Below are positions 16,924 to 25,682 of a stretch of 46,769 nt of DNA, one piece after another. Position numbers and translations under genes: made by a program. Numbering within the stretch: the first letter of the stretch is position 1; each line of letters starts with the position of its first letter. The notes beneath the pieces are model-generated. The model saw only the letters and a list, made by a program, of their open reading frames with translations. It had not been told where the DNA came from and ran no database searches. The stretch covers positions 1 through 46,769 of the forward strand of contig QWJF01000012.1 of NCBI GenBank assembly GCA_009391835.1. The letters run 5' to 3'. The DNA is from Chloroflexota bacterium. Lineage in GTDB: Bacteria > Chloroflexota > Anaerolineae > Anaerolineales > UBA11579.

Positions 16924-19900
16924 GCCTTCATCAACTGTTCCACGCGGCTCTCGCCCACCGAATAGTATTTGGCTGCGGGGTGGTGGAGGATGATGGCGGC
17001 GGTGGATTGCTCGGGAACGAGCTGATAGGCGCTGGTAAGCGAAATGCCCAACTCCTTTTCTGCGGGCAGCAATTTGAAGACCTTGAGGTGGTCATCCAGA
17101 TCGGGGATGGCGGGATAGCCCCAGGAATAGCGCTTGCCCTGATTTTTGGCGAGGCCCAGTTCGCGGCGGATATGGCGATGCAGGTATTCGGCGGTGGCTT
17201 CGGCGGTTTGGACGGCGAGGCCGTGGGTGAAATACGCCTCTGTGTAATTGTCGGCGGATTGGATTTCTTCGAAGCGCTTGCTGGCCTCGGAGCCGACGGT
17301 GACAATCTGGAAGGCAACTGTATCCATGCGGCCGCTTTCAACGGAGACGAAGTAATCGGCGAGGCAAAGATGCTCACTGCTGGGCTGGCGCGGAAAGGTG
17401 AGGCGCTCAATAGCTTTGAGGCCGCTGCCGTTCTCGATAGAGGCAGGATCATAGATCACGAGGTCGTTGCCTTCGGATTGGGCGGGCCAGTAGCCGTAGA
17501 TGCCTTCCGGCTTGAGCCAGCCCGTTTCCTGGGCCTCCTTCTTCATGCGGGCAAGGCGCTTTTCGAACTCAGCTTTGAGATGCGTCCATTCGTCGCCGTG
17601 AGTGTTCTTGGCGCCCCATGAGAGGCGGAAGAGTTCGTTCTTGAACAGATTCTCAAAGACCAATTCAAGCGGCATCTCTTTCACCACATGCGCACCCCAT
17701 TTATTCGGGGCGGGAATGGTTTCGGCAGCCAGCACTTTGGAGACGCCATCCGTGGCGCGGGATTTTCGATCAGGGGCTTTGCGGCCCATCTCTTTGGAAG
17801 CCCGCGTAAAGGTAGTCTCGTAGAGGGCGGGGCGCTTTTCGTCGTCGGTAAGCTGGTTGACCACCTCGAGGCCTTCGAAGGCATCCGAGCAATAGAAAAC
17901 GCCGGGCTCGTAGCGATCACCCTCTTCGGTGTAGAGGATGCGCCAGCCGAAGCGACGGTTGATGGCCGCACCGCCCACCAAAACGGGATATTCGAGGCCG
18001 CGGCGGGCGAGCTCGTTGACGATGAGGGGCATTTGCTTGGAGGTACTGACCAGCAGGGCGCTGAGGCCGATGGCGGTGGCGCCGACTTCTTGGGCTTTGT
18101 TGATAATTGTTTCGGCGGGCACCTGCTTGCCGAGATCAAAGACGTCGTAGCCGTTGTTGCTCAGAATGGTTTTGACCAGGTTCTTGCCGATATCGTGAAC
18201 GTCGCCGTAGACGGTGGCGAGGACGATCTTGCCCTTGCTGACCCCTTCGAGCTTTTCGAGATAATTGTCGAGGTGGGAGACGGTCTTCTTCATCACCTCG
18301 GCGGATTGCAGCACGAAGGGCAGAATGAGTTCGCCTGCGCCGAATTTATCGCCAACTTCTTTCATGGCGGGCAGCAGGACATTGTTGAGAATATGGACGG
18401 CGGACTCATGGTTGCTGGGGAAGGCCTTGCGGCCGATCATCTCGTCGATGGCGTCTTCCACGCCATCTTTGTGGCGGTGGAGGATGCTCCAATGGAGCAT
18501 CTCTTCGGAAGTCATATCCTCGGTAGGATCGATTTGATCGTCTTCATCCACTGAGACATTTTCGTAGAACTGGATCACGCGCTGCAGCGCATCCGGGCGG
18601 CGGTAAAAGATGAGATCGTCCATCAGCTCGCGCTCGTTCTGCGGGATCTCAGCGTAGGGCTTGACCTTTGAGGCGTGCACGATGGCCATATCCAGCCCAG
18701 CCTCGACGCAATGATGGAGCATGAGGCTGTTGAGGACGTGGCGGGCCGCCGGGCTGAGGCCGAAGGACACGTTACTCACGCCCAGCGAGGTGAATACGCC
18801 CGGCAGTTTGGCCTTAATATCGCGGATGGCCTGAATGGTGGCGATGGCCGATTCGTTGAATTCGGGATCGCCGGTGGAAAGCGGGAAGGTCAGCACGTCG
18901 AAGACCAGATCTTGGGGGCGAAAGCCGAACTCGTTGATCGCGATATCGTGGATGCGGGTGGCAATTTCGAGCTTGCGATCAATGGTCTTGGCCATTCCGT
19001 CTTCGTCAATGGTGAGGATCAGGACGGCGGCATTGTGCTGGCGGGCCAACTTGAGCACGCGATCCATCTTCGGGCGGCCGGCTTCGAGGTGCGTGGAATT
19101 CAGCAGGGCGCGGCCGGGAGCCAGCTTGAGGGCCGCCTCCATGATTTCGGGCTCAGTGCTATCAATCACGAGGGGCACCTCAACGCCCAGCGCCAATTTC
19201 TTGACCACCTTTTCCATCAAGAATTGCTCATCCGGCCGCTCGGTGAGAGCCACGGAGATATCCAGGGCGTGAGCGCCGCCGCCGATCTGTTCGCGGGCCA
19301 TCTCGAGGATCGCATCCCAATCCTCATTCATGACGAGGCGCTTGAATTTACGCGAGCCAGTGGCATTGAGGCGCTCGCCGATGAGCAGGGGCGGTGGTTC
19401 CTGGGCCATCGTGATGGCCTGGATGGACGAGGATAGATAGGGCTGATCCGGCGCGGGGCGGGGCGGATGGGGCTGCCCGTGAACCTGATCAACGAGCAGC
19501 TTGAGATGGGCGGGAGTGGTGCCGCAACAGCCGCCGACAATGCTGACGTTGTGCTTATTAATAAATTCGACCATCGCCGTCGCGTAGGGTTCGGGCTCGA
19601 GCGGATAGACCTCCTGGCCGTCGACATTGAGAGGCAGGCCGGCGTTGGGGATGGCGGAGATGGGCAGATGGGTGTGTTCTCCCAGGAAGCTGATCGGCTG
19701 GCGCATATGCTCGGGGCCGGTGGAGCAGTTGGTGCCAATCACATCAATGGGCAGGCCCTCGAGAATGGTGAGCGCGGTTTGAATGTCGGTGCCCAGCAGC
19801 ATGCGGCCGGTGGTATCCAGCGTGATCTGCGCCTGGATGGGCAGCACTTCTCCGGTGGCTTCGAAGGCTAACTGGATGCCCTGAATGATGGCTTTGACTT

Positions 19901-20435
19901 CGAGAATATCCTGCGAGGTTTCAATGAGCAGCAGGTCCACACCGCCCTGGATCAGGCCCGTGGCCTGCTCGCGGAAGATATCCACAAGCTGGTCGTAGGT
20001 GATGTCGGAGAGGGTGGGGTCGTCGGCGGAGGGCAGCATGCCGCTGGGGCCGATGGAGCCAGCCACGAAGCGAGGGCGTTCGGGCGTACTGTATTCGTCC
20101 GCCAGGCGGCGGGCGAGCTGGGCGGCGGCCTGGTTGATCTCGATGGTGCGCTCGCCGATGCCATATTCGCCGAGAGTAAGCCGGTTGGCGCGGAAGGTGT
20201 TGGTTTCAATCACATCCACGCCCACATCCAGGAAGGAGCGATGCACCTTCTCAACCGCTTCCGGGTAGGAGATGGTGAGGTAGTCGATGCAGCCGTTGAA
20301 ATGCTCGCCGCCATACTGCTCGGCAGTCAGGTTCTGATTCTGTAGGCTGGTGCCCATCGCGCCGTCAAAGATCACGACGCGCGCGTCCACGGCGTTCAGA
20401 TAATCTCGGCGGGTAAAGTTGCGCGTGGTTGTCAG
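16920..20435 (-). CDS. metH: Cobalamin-dependent methionine synthase
   Basis: The product has about 1171 residues. It moves a methyl group from 5-methyl-THF via cobalamin to homocysteine. The domains in order are Hcy-binding (about 20-330; FDGAMGTSLQ, NCSTGPEHM, GGCCGTTPAH), pterin-binding (about 345-610; LLIGERLNATGSRKF), B12 cap, B12-binding with DVHDIGKN (the cobalt-ligating His), and the AdoMet activation domain (about 900-1171; ending with RYSWGYPAIPDLDDH). The obvious GTG at 20390 leaves AAGGAG (20447-20442) about 50 bases away. An in-frame CTG at 20435 sits six bases from that site and adds TTTRNFTRRDYLNA, which looks like the usual MetH N-terminus, so CTG is preferred. It is controlled by the upstream SAM-I riboswitch. 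Confidence 0.96.
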   Translation of the reverse strand: MTTTRNFTRRDYLNAVDARVVIFDGAMGTSLQNQNLTAEQYGGEHFNGCIDYLTISYPEAVEKVHRSFLDVGVDVIETNTFRANRLTLGEYGIGERTIEINQAAAQLARRLADEYSTPERPRFVAGSIGPSGMLPSADDPTLSDITYDQLVDIFREQATGLIQGGVDLLLIETSQDILEVKAIIQGIQLAFEATGEVLPIQAQITLDTTGRMLLGTDIQTALTILEGLPIDVIGTNCSTGPEHMRQPISFLGEHTHLPISAIPNAGLPLNVDGQEVYPLEPEPYATAMVEFINKHNVSIVGGCCGTTPAHLKLLVDQVHGQPHPPRPAPDQPYLSSSIQAITMAQEPPPLLIGERLNATGSRKFKRLVMNEDWDAILEMAREQIGGGAHALDISVALTERPDEQFLMEKVVKKLALGVEVPLVIDSTEPEIMEAALKLAPGRALLNSTHLEAGRPKMDRVLKLARQHNAAVLILTIDEDGMAKTIDRKLEIATRIHDIAINEFGFRPQDLVFDVLTFPLSTGDPEFNESAIATIQAIRDIKAKLPGVFTSLGVSNVSFGLSPAARHVLNSLMLHHCVEAGLDMAIVHASKVKPYAEIPQNERELMDDLIFYRRPDALQRVIQFYENVSVDEDDQIDPTEDMTSEEMLHWSILHRHKDGVEDAIDEMIGRKAFPSNHESAVHILNNVLLPAMKEVGDKFGAGELILPFVLQSAEVMKKTVSHLDNYLEKLEGVSKGKIVLATVYGDVHDIGKNLVKTILSNNGYDVFDLGKQVPAETIINKAQEVGATAIGLSALLVSTSKQMPLIVNELARRGLEYPVLVGGAAINRRFGWRILYTEEGDRYEPGVFYCSDAFEGLEVVNQLTDDEKRPALYETTFTRASKEMGRKAPDRKSRATDGVSKVLAAETIPAPNKWGAHVVKEMPLELVFENLFKNELFRLSWGAKNTHGDEWTHLKAEFEKRLARMKKEAQETGWLKPEGIYGYWPAQSEGNDLVIYDPASIENGSGLKAIERLTFPRQPSSEHLCLADYFVSVESGRMDTVAFQIVTVGSEASKRFEEIQSADNYTEAYFTHGLAVQTAEATAEYLHRHIRRELGLAKNQGKRYSWGYPAIPDLDDHLKVFKLLPAEKELGISLTSAYQLVPEQSTAAIILHHPAAKYYSVGESRVEQLMKA

Positions 20436-20453
20436 AGTCTGCTCCTTATAATC

Positions 20454-20483
20454 AAAATGCCTCTCATAGCGAGAGGCATTTTA
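20454..20483 (-). terminator. SAM-I riboswitch expression-platform terminator
   Basis: On the minus strand, AATGCCTCTC and GAGAGGCATT pair around a short CTAT loop and are followed by TTTTG. It lies between the SAM aptamer and the metH ribosome-binding site. When SAM is bound, this hairpin should form and stop transcription. Confidence 0.92.
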
Positions 20484-20497
20484 TTAATATCCAATGC

Positions 20498-20593
20498 CTC
20501 ATCTGCCAGATCGTTCTGCCGGAATTGGCACCTTCGCATTGTGCGAGGTTGCCGAGGTTTCAAAGGGCCGGTCCCTCCACCTCTCTGGATGAG
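20498..20593 (-). promoter_or_regulatory. SAM-I (S-box) riboswitch aptamer
   Basis: On the minus strand the core reads AGAGAGGTGGAGGGAC, then CGGCCCTTTGAAACCTCGGC and AACC (20586-20547), the conserved S-box signature. P1 is closed by CTCATC (20593-20588) with GATGAG (20503-20498). It precedes metH and the HMT-MTHFR gene, matching its known role of repressing methionine synthesis when SAM is high. It occupies most of the 289-base gap between metH and the next plus-strand gene. Confidence 0.95.
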
Positions 20594-20602
20594 TTGCGAA
20601 AA

Positions 20603-20631
20603 AGTATACCTTGTTGAATTTGGCGTGTCAA
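20603..20631 (-). promoter_or_regulatory. Strong promoter of the SAM-I/metH operon
   Basis: On the minus strand a perfect TTGACA (20631-20626) and TATACT (20608-20603) are spaced by exactly 17 bases. Transcription should start about 7 bases before the aptamer P1 stem. This is the best housekeeping promoter match in the window. Confidence 0.85.
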
Positions 20632-20724
20632 ACGGGATAGCTTTTGGTCATGGTGATAGTTTTTGATGCGGCGATTTGACCAGAATGGCAGAGTGACCCA
20701 GAATTATCAACAAGGAGATAAGCC

Positions 20725-21263
20725 ATGAAATCTATTTTGCGACTATGGATCCCGCTGGTCGGAGTGCTGACCCTGATGGTGGGGCTGCTGTATGCCAGCG
20801 TGCAACAGGTGCATCGAAGTGGTGCGGACGATCCACAAATTCAGATGGCTGAAGACGCAGCAAAGCGGCTGAACGCGCGGGAAAGCATCCAGGATATCGT
20901 ACCGGTTGGGGAGGTTGAGATTTCAGAGAGCCTCGCCCCCTTTCTGAATTTTTATGACGCGGATGGGCAAGCCGTGGCTGGCAACGGGCTGCTGCACGGT
21001 AGCTTGCCGGATTACCCATGGGCGCATTGCAAGCGGCGGGGGCCTACGGCGAGAACCGGGTGACCTGGGCGCCGGAAGACGGAGTGCGCATCGCTTCGGT
21101 GGTTGCGGCCTATGATGAGGGCTACGTGGTGGCGGGGCGTTCGCTGCGCGAAGTTGAGGCACGCGTAGCCCGATTGAACATGATCCTGCTGATGGGCTGG
21201 GGAGTGAGCCTGGCGGCCAGCCTTGTGCTGGCGTGGGCGAGCGGGGCTGTGTTTAAGGAGTAG
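20725..21263 (+). pseudogene. Small two-helix membrane protein, frameshifted
   Basis: Two frames join into one protein of about 179 residues. The first (from ATG 20725, preceded by AAGGAG) has an N-terminal membrane helix (RLWIPLVGVLTLMVGLLYAS) and an extracytoplasmic region ending LPDYP. The second (from about 21015) continues GALQAAGAYGENRVTW and ends with a second membrane helix (MILLMGWGVSLAASLVLAW). One extra base in the CCC at about 21013-21016 would restore the frame, so either the gene is broken or a base was lost in sequencing. The two-helix architecture with an external domain resembles a sensor without its output domain. No family is recognised. Confidence 0.6.
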
Positions 21264-21280
21264 CGAGCAGGAGTGGGGGC

Positions 21281-22105
21281 TTATTGGTTTGCGGACGCGA
21301 TGCGGCCCATGAGGTCGCCAATGGCGGCGACGACAGTATTCATGAATTCGGAGTCGAGGTCGGGGTCCGTTGGAGCGGCGAGAACCGTTTGATAGGCGTT
21401 GAGGGCCGCTTTGAGGTTTCCCTGCATTTCATACAGTTTGGCAAGGTTGAACCAGGCGAAGAGGTGGGTGGCTTGCTTGGCGACGGCCAGCTTCAAGTTT
21501 TCTTCAGCGCCGGGTAGATCGCCGAGCGCCATTTTGGCAGCCCCAATCACGAAATACGCATCGGGTTGCTCGGGATCAAGCTTAAGCACCTCTTCGGCTT
21601 TCATGACTGCGGCCTCATAGGCGCCGACTTTGAGCGAAACTTCTGCGCTGACCAGCGTAAGTTTGAGCTTACTGGGATCCATCTGGCTGCCCCCGAACGT
21701 GGTTTCAAAATCGGCGATGACCTGGGCGATGGCGTCCTCGGGGCCGGCGACATGGATCTCGATAAAGCGCGGGTCGTACCAGGAACGGGTGCACTCCATA
21801 TCAAGTGTGATATCGGAGGGCAAGCCAAAGGTAGTTAGCTTGATCTGATCCACGGCCTGGCCGCTGGCGCGCGGCTCCAGCTCAACGGTGTAGACGGTTT
21901 CAAAACCCTGGGTTTGGCTGCCCCAACGCTGGATGGTGTGCATCACATCCTGCATGCCTTCAGGGTCCTGCATACTGATGAGGGCTTTAGGCGGTTTGAA
22001 GGTGGGGTCGAGCAATTGGGCGGCGGCCAGGGCAAAATCCAGCAGGGCGACATGATCGCCATCGCGGCCGTGATAGGGCTGGAAACGGCGTGAGGCAGTG
22101 GCCAC
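21281..22105 (-). CDS. TPR-repeat protein with uncharacterised N-terminal domain
   Basis: The product has 274 residues. The first about 145 residues form an alpha/beta region with no family I recognise (AAQLLDPTFKPPKALISMQDP, then SDITLDMECTRSWYDPRFIE). The second half has at least two or three TPR units (VGAYEAAVMKAEEVLKLDP, PDAYFVIGAAKMALGDLPGAEENL, HLFAWFNLAKLYEMQGNLKAALNAY). The GTG start shares one base with the ribonuclease Z stop (TAGTG), so translation is coupled. TPRs suggest a protein-protein role; the link with RNA processing is guilt by position only. Confidence 0.75.
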   Translation of the reverse strand: MATASRRFQPYHGRDGDHVALLDFALAAAQLLDPTFKPPKALISMQDPEGMQDVMHTIQRWGSQTQGFETVYTVELEPRASGQAVDQIKLTTFGLPSDITLDMECTRSWYDPRFIEIHVAGPEDAIAQVIADFETTFGGSQMDPSKLKLTLVSAEVSLKVGAYEAAVMKAEEVLKLDPEQPDAYFVIGAAKMALGDLPGAEENLKLAVAKQATHLFAWFNLAKLYEMQGNLKAALNAYQTVLAAPTDPDLDSEFMNTVVAAIGDLMGRIASANQ

Positions 22106-23049
22106 TAGCGCTCGATTTTCAGCGTTTGGCCGCGTTTGATCTGGTAGATGTCGAAATCGCGTGCTACGGCGCTGTTGGGGAAAACGGCCTGGGCTTCGGC
22201 GATGACATCCGCTTCACGGTAGCGGCGGGAGATGTGGGTGAGGATGAGCTGGCCGACCCCGGCTTCGCGGGCCAATTCGGCTGCCTGCCCGGCGGTGAGG
22301 TGGGCGAACTGGCTGGCCATCTCGCGCTCGGGTTCCAGGTACGTAGCCTCAATGACCAGGGCATCCACGCCGCGAATATGGTCGAGGATGTCTTCGGTGC
22401 GGCCGGTATCGCCCACATGGGCATAGCGCGCGCCGGGCTCGGGCGCACCGAGCACCTCTTCGGGCTGGATGCTGCGCCCGTCGTCAAGGGTGATGGGCTG
22501 GCCCTGCACCAACTGGCGACGAATAGGGCCGACAGGAATGCCGAGGGCCGAGGCTTTTTCGGGCAGAAAGGGGCGCCGGGATTTCTCCTCGAAGAGGAAG
22601 CCAAAACAATCTGGGCCGCGATGGCTTACGGGGAAGGCGGTGATGGTGAAATCGTCGCCTTCAAGGATGGGGCCGGGTTCGAGCGGGGTGAGCGCGAGTT
22701 CAAGGTTGCTGCCCTTGCCTTTGGGCACCACGCGTACCCCATAGAGCAACGCGTCGATGCGTTCGAGGGCGAAGGCGCCGGCCAGAATTTCGATCTTTTC
22801 GAGGGTTTCCCAACGAGAAAAGGTGGAGAAAAGGCCGGCCAGGCCGAGGATGTGATCGAGGTGGCCGTGGGTGATGAGAATGTGGTTGAGGCGCTTGAAG
22901 CCCAGCCCGGATTTGAGAATCTGGCGCTGGGTGCCCTCGCCGCAGTCAATCAGAAAGCGGTGCTCGTTGTGTTTTAGAACGTGGGCGGAAAGGCCGCGAC
23001 GGAGTGATGGCGCAGAGGCAGACGTGCCCAGAAAGACCAATTCGAACAT
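22105..23049 (-). CDS. rnz: Ribonuclease Z (tRNA 3'-end endonuclease)
   Basis: The product has 314 residues, the short bacterial RNase Z form. It is a metallo-beta-lactamase-fold nuclease that removes 3' trailers from tRNA precursors. The N-terminus MFELVFLGTSASAPS, the zinc motif HGHLDH (61-66), GDTGRTEDILDHI and ATYLEPEREMASQFAHLT, followed by LILTHISRRY, are all present. AAAGGAAATTC precedes the ATG. The downstream TPR gene begins on its last base. The full ligand set indicates an active enzyme. Confidence 0.95.
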   Translation of the reverse strand: MFELVFLGTSASAPSLRRGLSAHVLKHNEHRFLIDCGEGTQRQILKSGLGFKRLNHILITHGHLDHILGLAGLFSTFSRWETLEKIEILAGAFALERIDALLYGVRVVPKGKGSNLELALTPLEPGPILEGDDFTITAFPVSHRGPDCFGFLFEEKSRRPFLPEKASALGIPVGPIRRQLVQGQPITLDDGRSIQPEEVLGAPEPGARYAHVGDTGRTEDILDHIRGVDALVIEATYLEPEREMASQFAHLTAGQAAELAREAGVGQLILTHISRRYREADVIAEAQAVFPNSAVARDFDIYQIKRGQTLKIER

Positions 23050-23198
23050 GAATTTCCTTTAATTTAAGGTCGGGCGAGAATTGTACCTTAGGGGGCAGCC
23101 GGGAAAGCGGCGTGGGGAGGCTTGTACTACAATCGAGAGCGACTTGGTTGCGATACTGAGCAAACAGTTACTGGAGATTGGTCAAAGAGAAGGATTAG

Positions 23199-25487
23199 AT
23201 GGCGGCACGCAAACGAAGTACCCGCAAGAGTAGTAGTAAAGGAAGACGCAGCACGCCCAAGCGGCGCGGCCCTTCCACCGCGCAACGCTTTCTGAGCGAA
23301 CTGACTCCTGAACGACGCGTCGATATTATCGGCGTGGTGATGGCGCTGGCGGGCGGGCTGACGGTGCTGACACTGGTGTCTGGCCAACCCGGCGGGCTGG
23401 GCGAAGCCTGGCTCAATTTCCTCAAACGCGGTTTTGGTTGGGGTGTGTATCTCCTGCCGCTGGGACTGTTGGTGCTGGGCTTATGGCTGGTGCTGCGCCA
23501 CGTGGAGCGCGTGCCGGCTTTGAACCTGCAGCGCATATTGGGGGGCTTGCTGGTGTATTGGAATTTGCTGGCCTGGCTGCACGTGGCCACCTTCCCGGAG
23601 AGCGCCGCCGCAGCGCGGACGCTGGCGGAACAGGGCCTGGGCGGCGGCAGCCTGGGCGCAGGCAGCATGCTCTGGCTGCGAGCCGGGTTGGGCACCGCCG
23701 GGATGGCGATCGCGCTGCTCACCTGGCTGCTGATCGGCTTGACGCTGATGCTGGACGTGTCGGTGGTGGGGTTGTTCGGCTGGCTGCAACCGCTTCTTTG
23801 GCGAATTCAGGATTGGTGGGCGGAATTGCGCGTGGATGGCTCGGGTGAGGATGAAGGGGTGATGTTCGAGCGGGCGGCGCTGGACGAGCAGGAATTCCAG
23901 CCGGTGCACCCCGAAGCGCCCGAGGCGGCCAAGACGCTGGTGGATGAAGATGGGCCGCTGCCGGAGATTGACGAGAATGGCGTGGGGGCGGACAAGCCCG
24001 CCTGGGCGCTGCCGGTATTGACCGAGATGCTGGACCTGGGCGCTGAATTAAGCTACGACCGCGACCTGAACAAACAACGCGCCACGCTGATCGAGGAAAC
24101 GCTGGCCTCATTTGGGGCGCCGGCGACAGTGGTGGAGATTAATCGCGGGCCGACGATCACGCAATTTGGCGTGGAGCCGGATTTTGTGGAAACCCGCAAC
24201 GGGCGCACGCGCGTCCGGGTGGCGAAAATCTCCTCGCTGGCCGACGATCTGGCGCTGGCATTGGCCGCCTCGCGTATCCGGGTGCAGGCCCCGGTGCCGG
24301 GCAAGGGCTATGTAGGCATCGAAGTACCTAACGAGGAGCAATCGGTGGTGGCGCTGCGCGATGTGATGGAGAGCGAGGCCTTCAAGCGGCTGCGCTCGCC
24401 GCTGCGTTTTGCGCTGGGCAAGGACGTGGCCGGGCAGGCGGTAGCCGCGGACCTGGCGGCGATGCCGCATCTGTTGATCGCAGGTGCAACGGGATCCGGC
24501 AAATCGGTGAGCGTGAACGCGTTGATCTGCGGGCTGCTGCTGAACAACACGCCCGAGACGCTGCGCATGCTGATGATTGACCCCAAGCGCGTGGAACTGA
24601 CCGGCTACAACGGGATCCCCCATTTGATGGCCCCGGTAATCGTGGAGATCGAGCGCGTGGTTGGCTTTTTACAGTGGGTGACGCACGAGATGGATAAGCG
24701 TTACCGGTGTTTTTCGAAAGTGGGCGCGCGCCACATCGTGGACTTCAACCAGCGCATGCAGCAGGAGGGCCAGGACAAATTGCCTTACCTGGTGGTGGTG
24801 ATTGATGAGCTGGCGGACCTGATGATGGTGGCGCCTGATCAAACCGAAAAGCTGATCACGCGCATGGCGCAACTGGCACGCGCTACTGGCATTCACCTGG
24901 TGATCTCCACGCAGCGCCCTTCGGTGGATGTGGTCACCGGCCTGATCAAGGCCAATTTCCCGGCGCGCATCGCCTTCGCCGTGGCCTCGGGCACGGATAG
25001 CCGCGTGATCCTGGATCAGGCGGGCGCCGAGCGGCTTTTGGGGCGCGGCGATATGCTCTTCCATGCGCCGGATGCGCCCAACGCGGTGCGGCTACAGGGT
25101 GTGTTTTTGGCGGAGAGTGAAATTTTCCGCATTGTGAATTATTGGCGCGGCTTTGCAGGAAGCGCCGACTCGAGCCAGATGGCCAACCAGGCGCGCCCCA
25201 GCGATGGGCCGCCTGCGGGCGTGCCGCTAAAGCAGATTCCCATCTGGGAGGAAGTCAAGGAGTTCCAGGAGCAGGAAGAGCTGGACGAGATGTTTGATGA
25301 GTGCGTGGATTTGGTGCGGCGGCGTGGGCGGGCATCCATCTCGATGCTGCAGCGGCGCCTGCGCATCGGCTATACGCGCGCGGCGCGCATCGTGGAGCAA
25401 ATGGAGCGGCGCGGCATCATTGGGCCGCCGCAGGGTGGCGCTCACCACCGCGAGATTTTGTATTACGGCGCCAAATCAGACGTTTAG
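23199..25487 (+). CDS. ftsK: FtsK/SpoIIIE-family DNA translocase
   Basis: The product has 762 residues. A very basic N-terminal tail (Arg/Lys/Ser-rich, residues 1-30) precedes four hydrophobic helices (about 45-190) and an acidic linker. The motor domain then has the Walker A motif GATGSGKS (about 428-435), Walker B VVVIDELADLMM (about 530) and STQRPSVDVVTGLIKANFP. The C-terminal winged-helix gamma domain (ASISMLQRRLRIGYTRAARIV) reads polar DNA motifs. It pumps chromosome DNA during division. The gene is divergent from rnz. Nothing is missing. Confidence 0.97.
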   Translation: MAARKRSTRKSSSKGRRSTPKRRGPSTAQRFLSELTPERRVDIIGVVMALAGGLTVLTLVSGQPGGLGEAWLNFLKRGFGWGVYLLPLGLLVLGLWLVLRHVERVPALNLQRILGGLLVYWNLLAWLHVATFPESAAAARTLAEQGLGGGSLGAGSMLWLRAGLGTAGMAIALLTWLLIGLTLMLDVSVVGLFGWLQPLLWRIQDWWAELRVDGSGEDEGVMFERAALDEQEFQPVHPEAPEAAKTLVDEDGPLPEIDENGVGADKPAWALPVLTEMLDLGAELSYDRDLNKQRATLIEETLASFGAPATVVEINRGPTITQFGVEPDFVETRNGRTRVRVAKISSLADDLALALAASRIRVQAPVPGKGYVGIEVPNEEQSVVALRDVMESEAFKRLRSPLRFALGKDVAGQAVAADLAAMPHLLIAGATGSGKSVSVNALICGLLLNNTPETLRMLMIDPKRVELTGYNGIPHLMAPVIVEIERVVGFLQWVTHEMDKRYRCFSKVGARHIVDFNQRMQQEGQDKLPYLVVVIDELADLMMVAPDQTEKLITRMAQLARATGIHLVISTQRPSVDVVTGLIKANFPARIAFAVASGTDSRVILDQAGAERLLGRGDMLFHAPDAPNAVRLQGVFLAESEIFRIVNYWRGFAGSADSSQMANQARPSDGPPAGVPLKQIPIWEEVKEFQEQEELDEMFDECVDLVRRRGRASISMLQRRLRIGYTRAARIVEQMERRGIIGPPQGGAHHREILYYGAKSDV

Positions 25488-25580
25488 TAAGAAGTTGAGT
25501 GAAGGCTTTTGAATATATTTAGCATACGAGCCAAGGTAGAAACATAAAGAACTCGGTCAGTAGTTGAAATAATTAGTGCG

Positions 25581-25656
25581 TTGGAATCTGTTTCCAATCT
25601 AGAAAAATCACAAAATAGGCTAAGCCTTTTCAAGGGTGTTATCATGAATTGATAAC
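25581..25656 (+). repeat. Two perfect inverted repeats upstream of the 457-aa orphan gene
   Basis: TTGGAA / TTCCAA (25581-25586 and 25592-25597) and GTTATCA / TGATAAC (25638-25644 and 25650-25656) are both perfect, and both have 5-base spacers. The second ends 26 bases before the GTG start. They look like operator sites for a dimeric regulator. No T-run follows either, so they are not terminators for ftsK. Confidence 0.5.
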
Positions 25657-25682
25657 ATTGCATTCAGAACAGGGAGACAATA

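Noticed and set aside
15895-16965. Long plus-strand frame (356 codons) opposite the HMT-MTHFR gene
   Set aside because: GC-rich codon bias on the coding strand opens the opposite frame. The minus strand encodes a complete enzyme with catalytic residues.
22090-22977. Long plus-strand frame (295 codons) opposite rnz
   Set aside because: It is a shadow of ribonuclease Z, whose zinc motifs are on the minus strand. The plus-strand translation has no recognisable domain.
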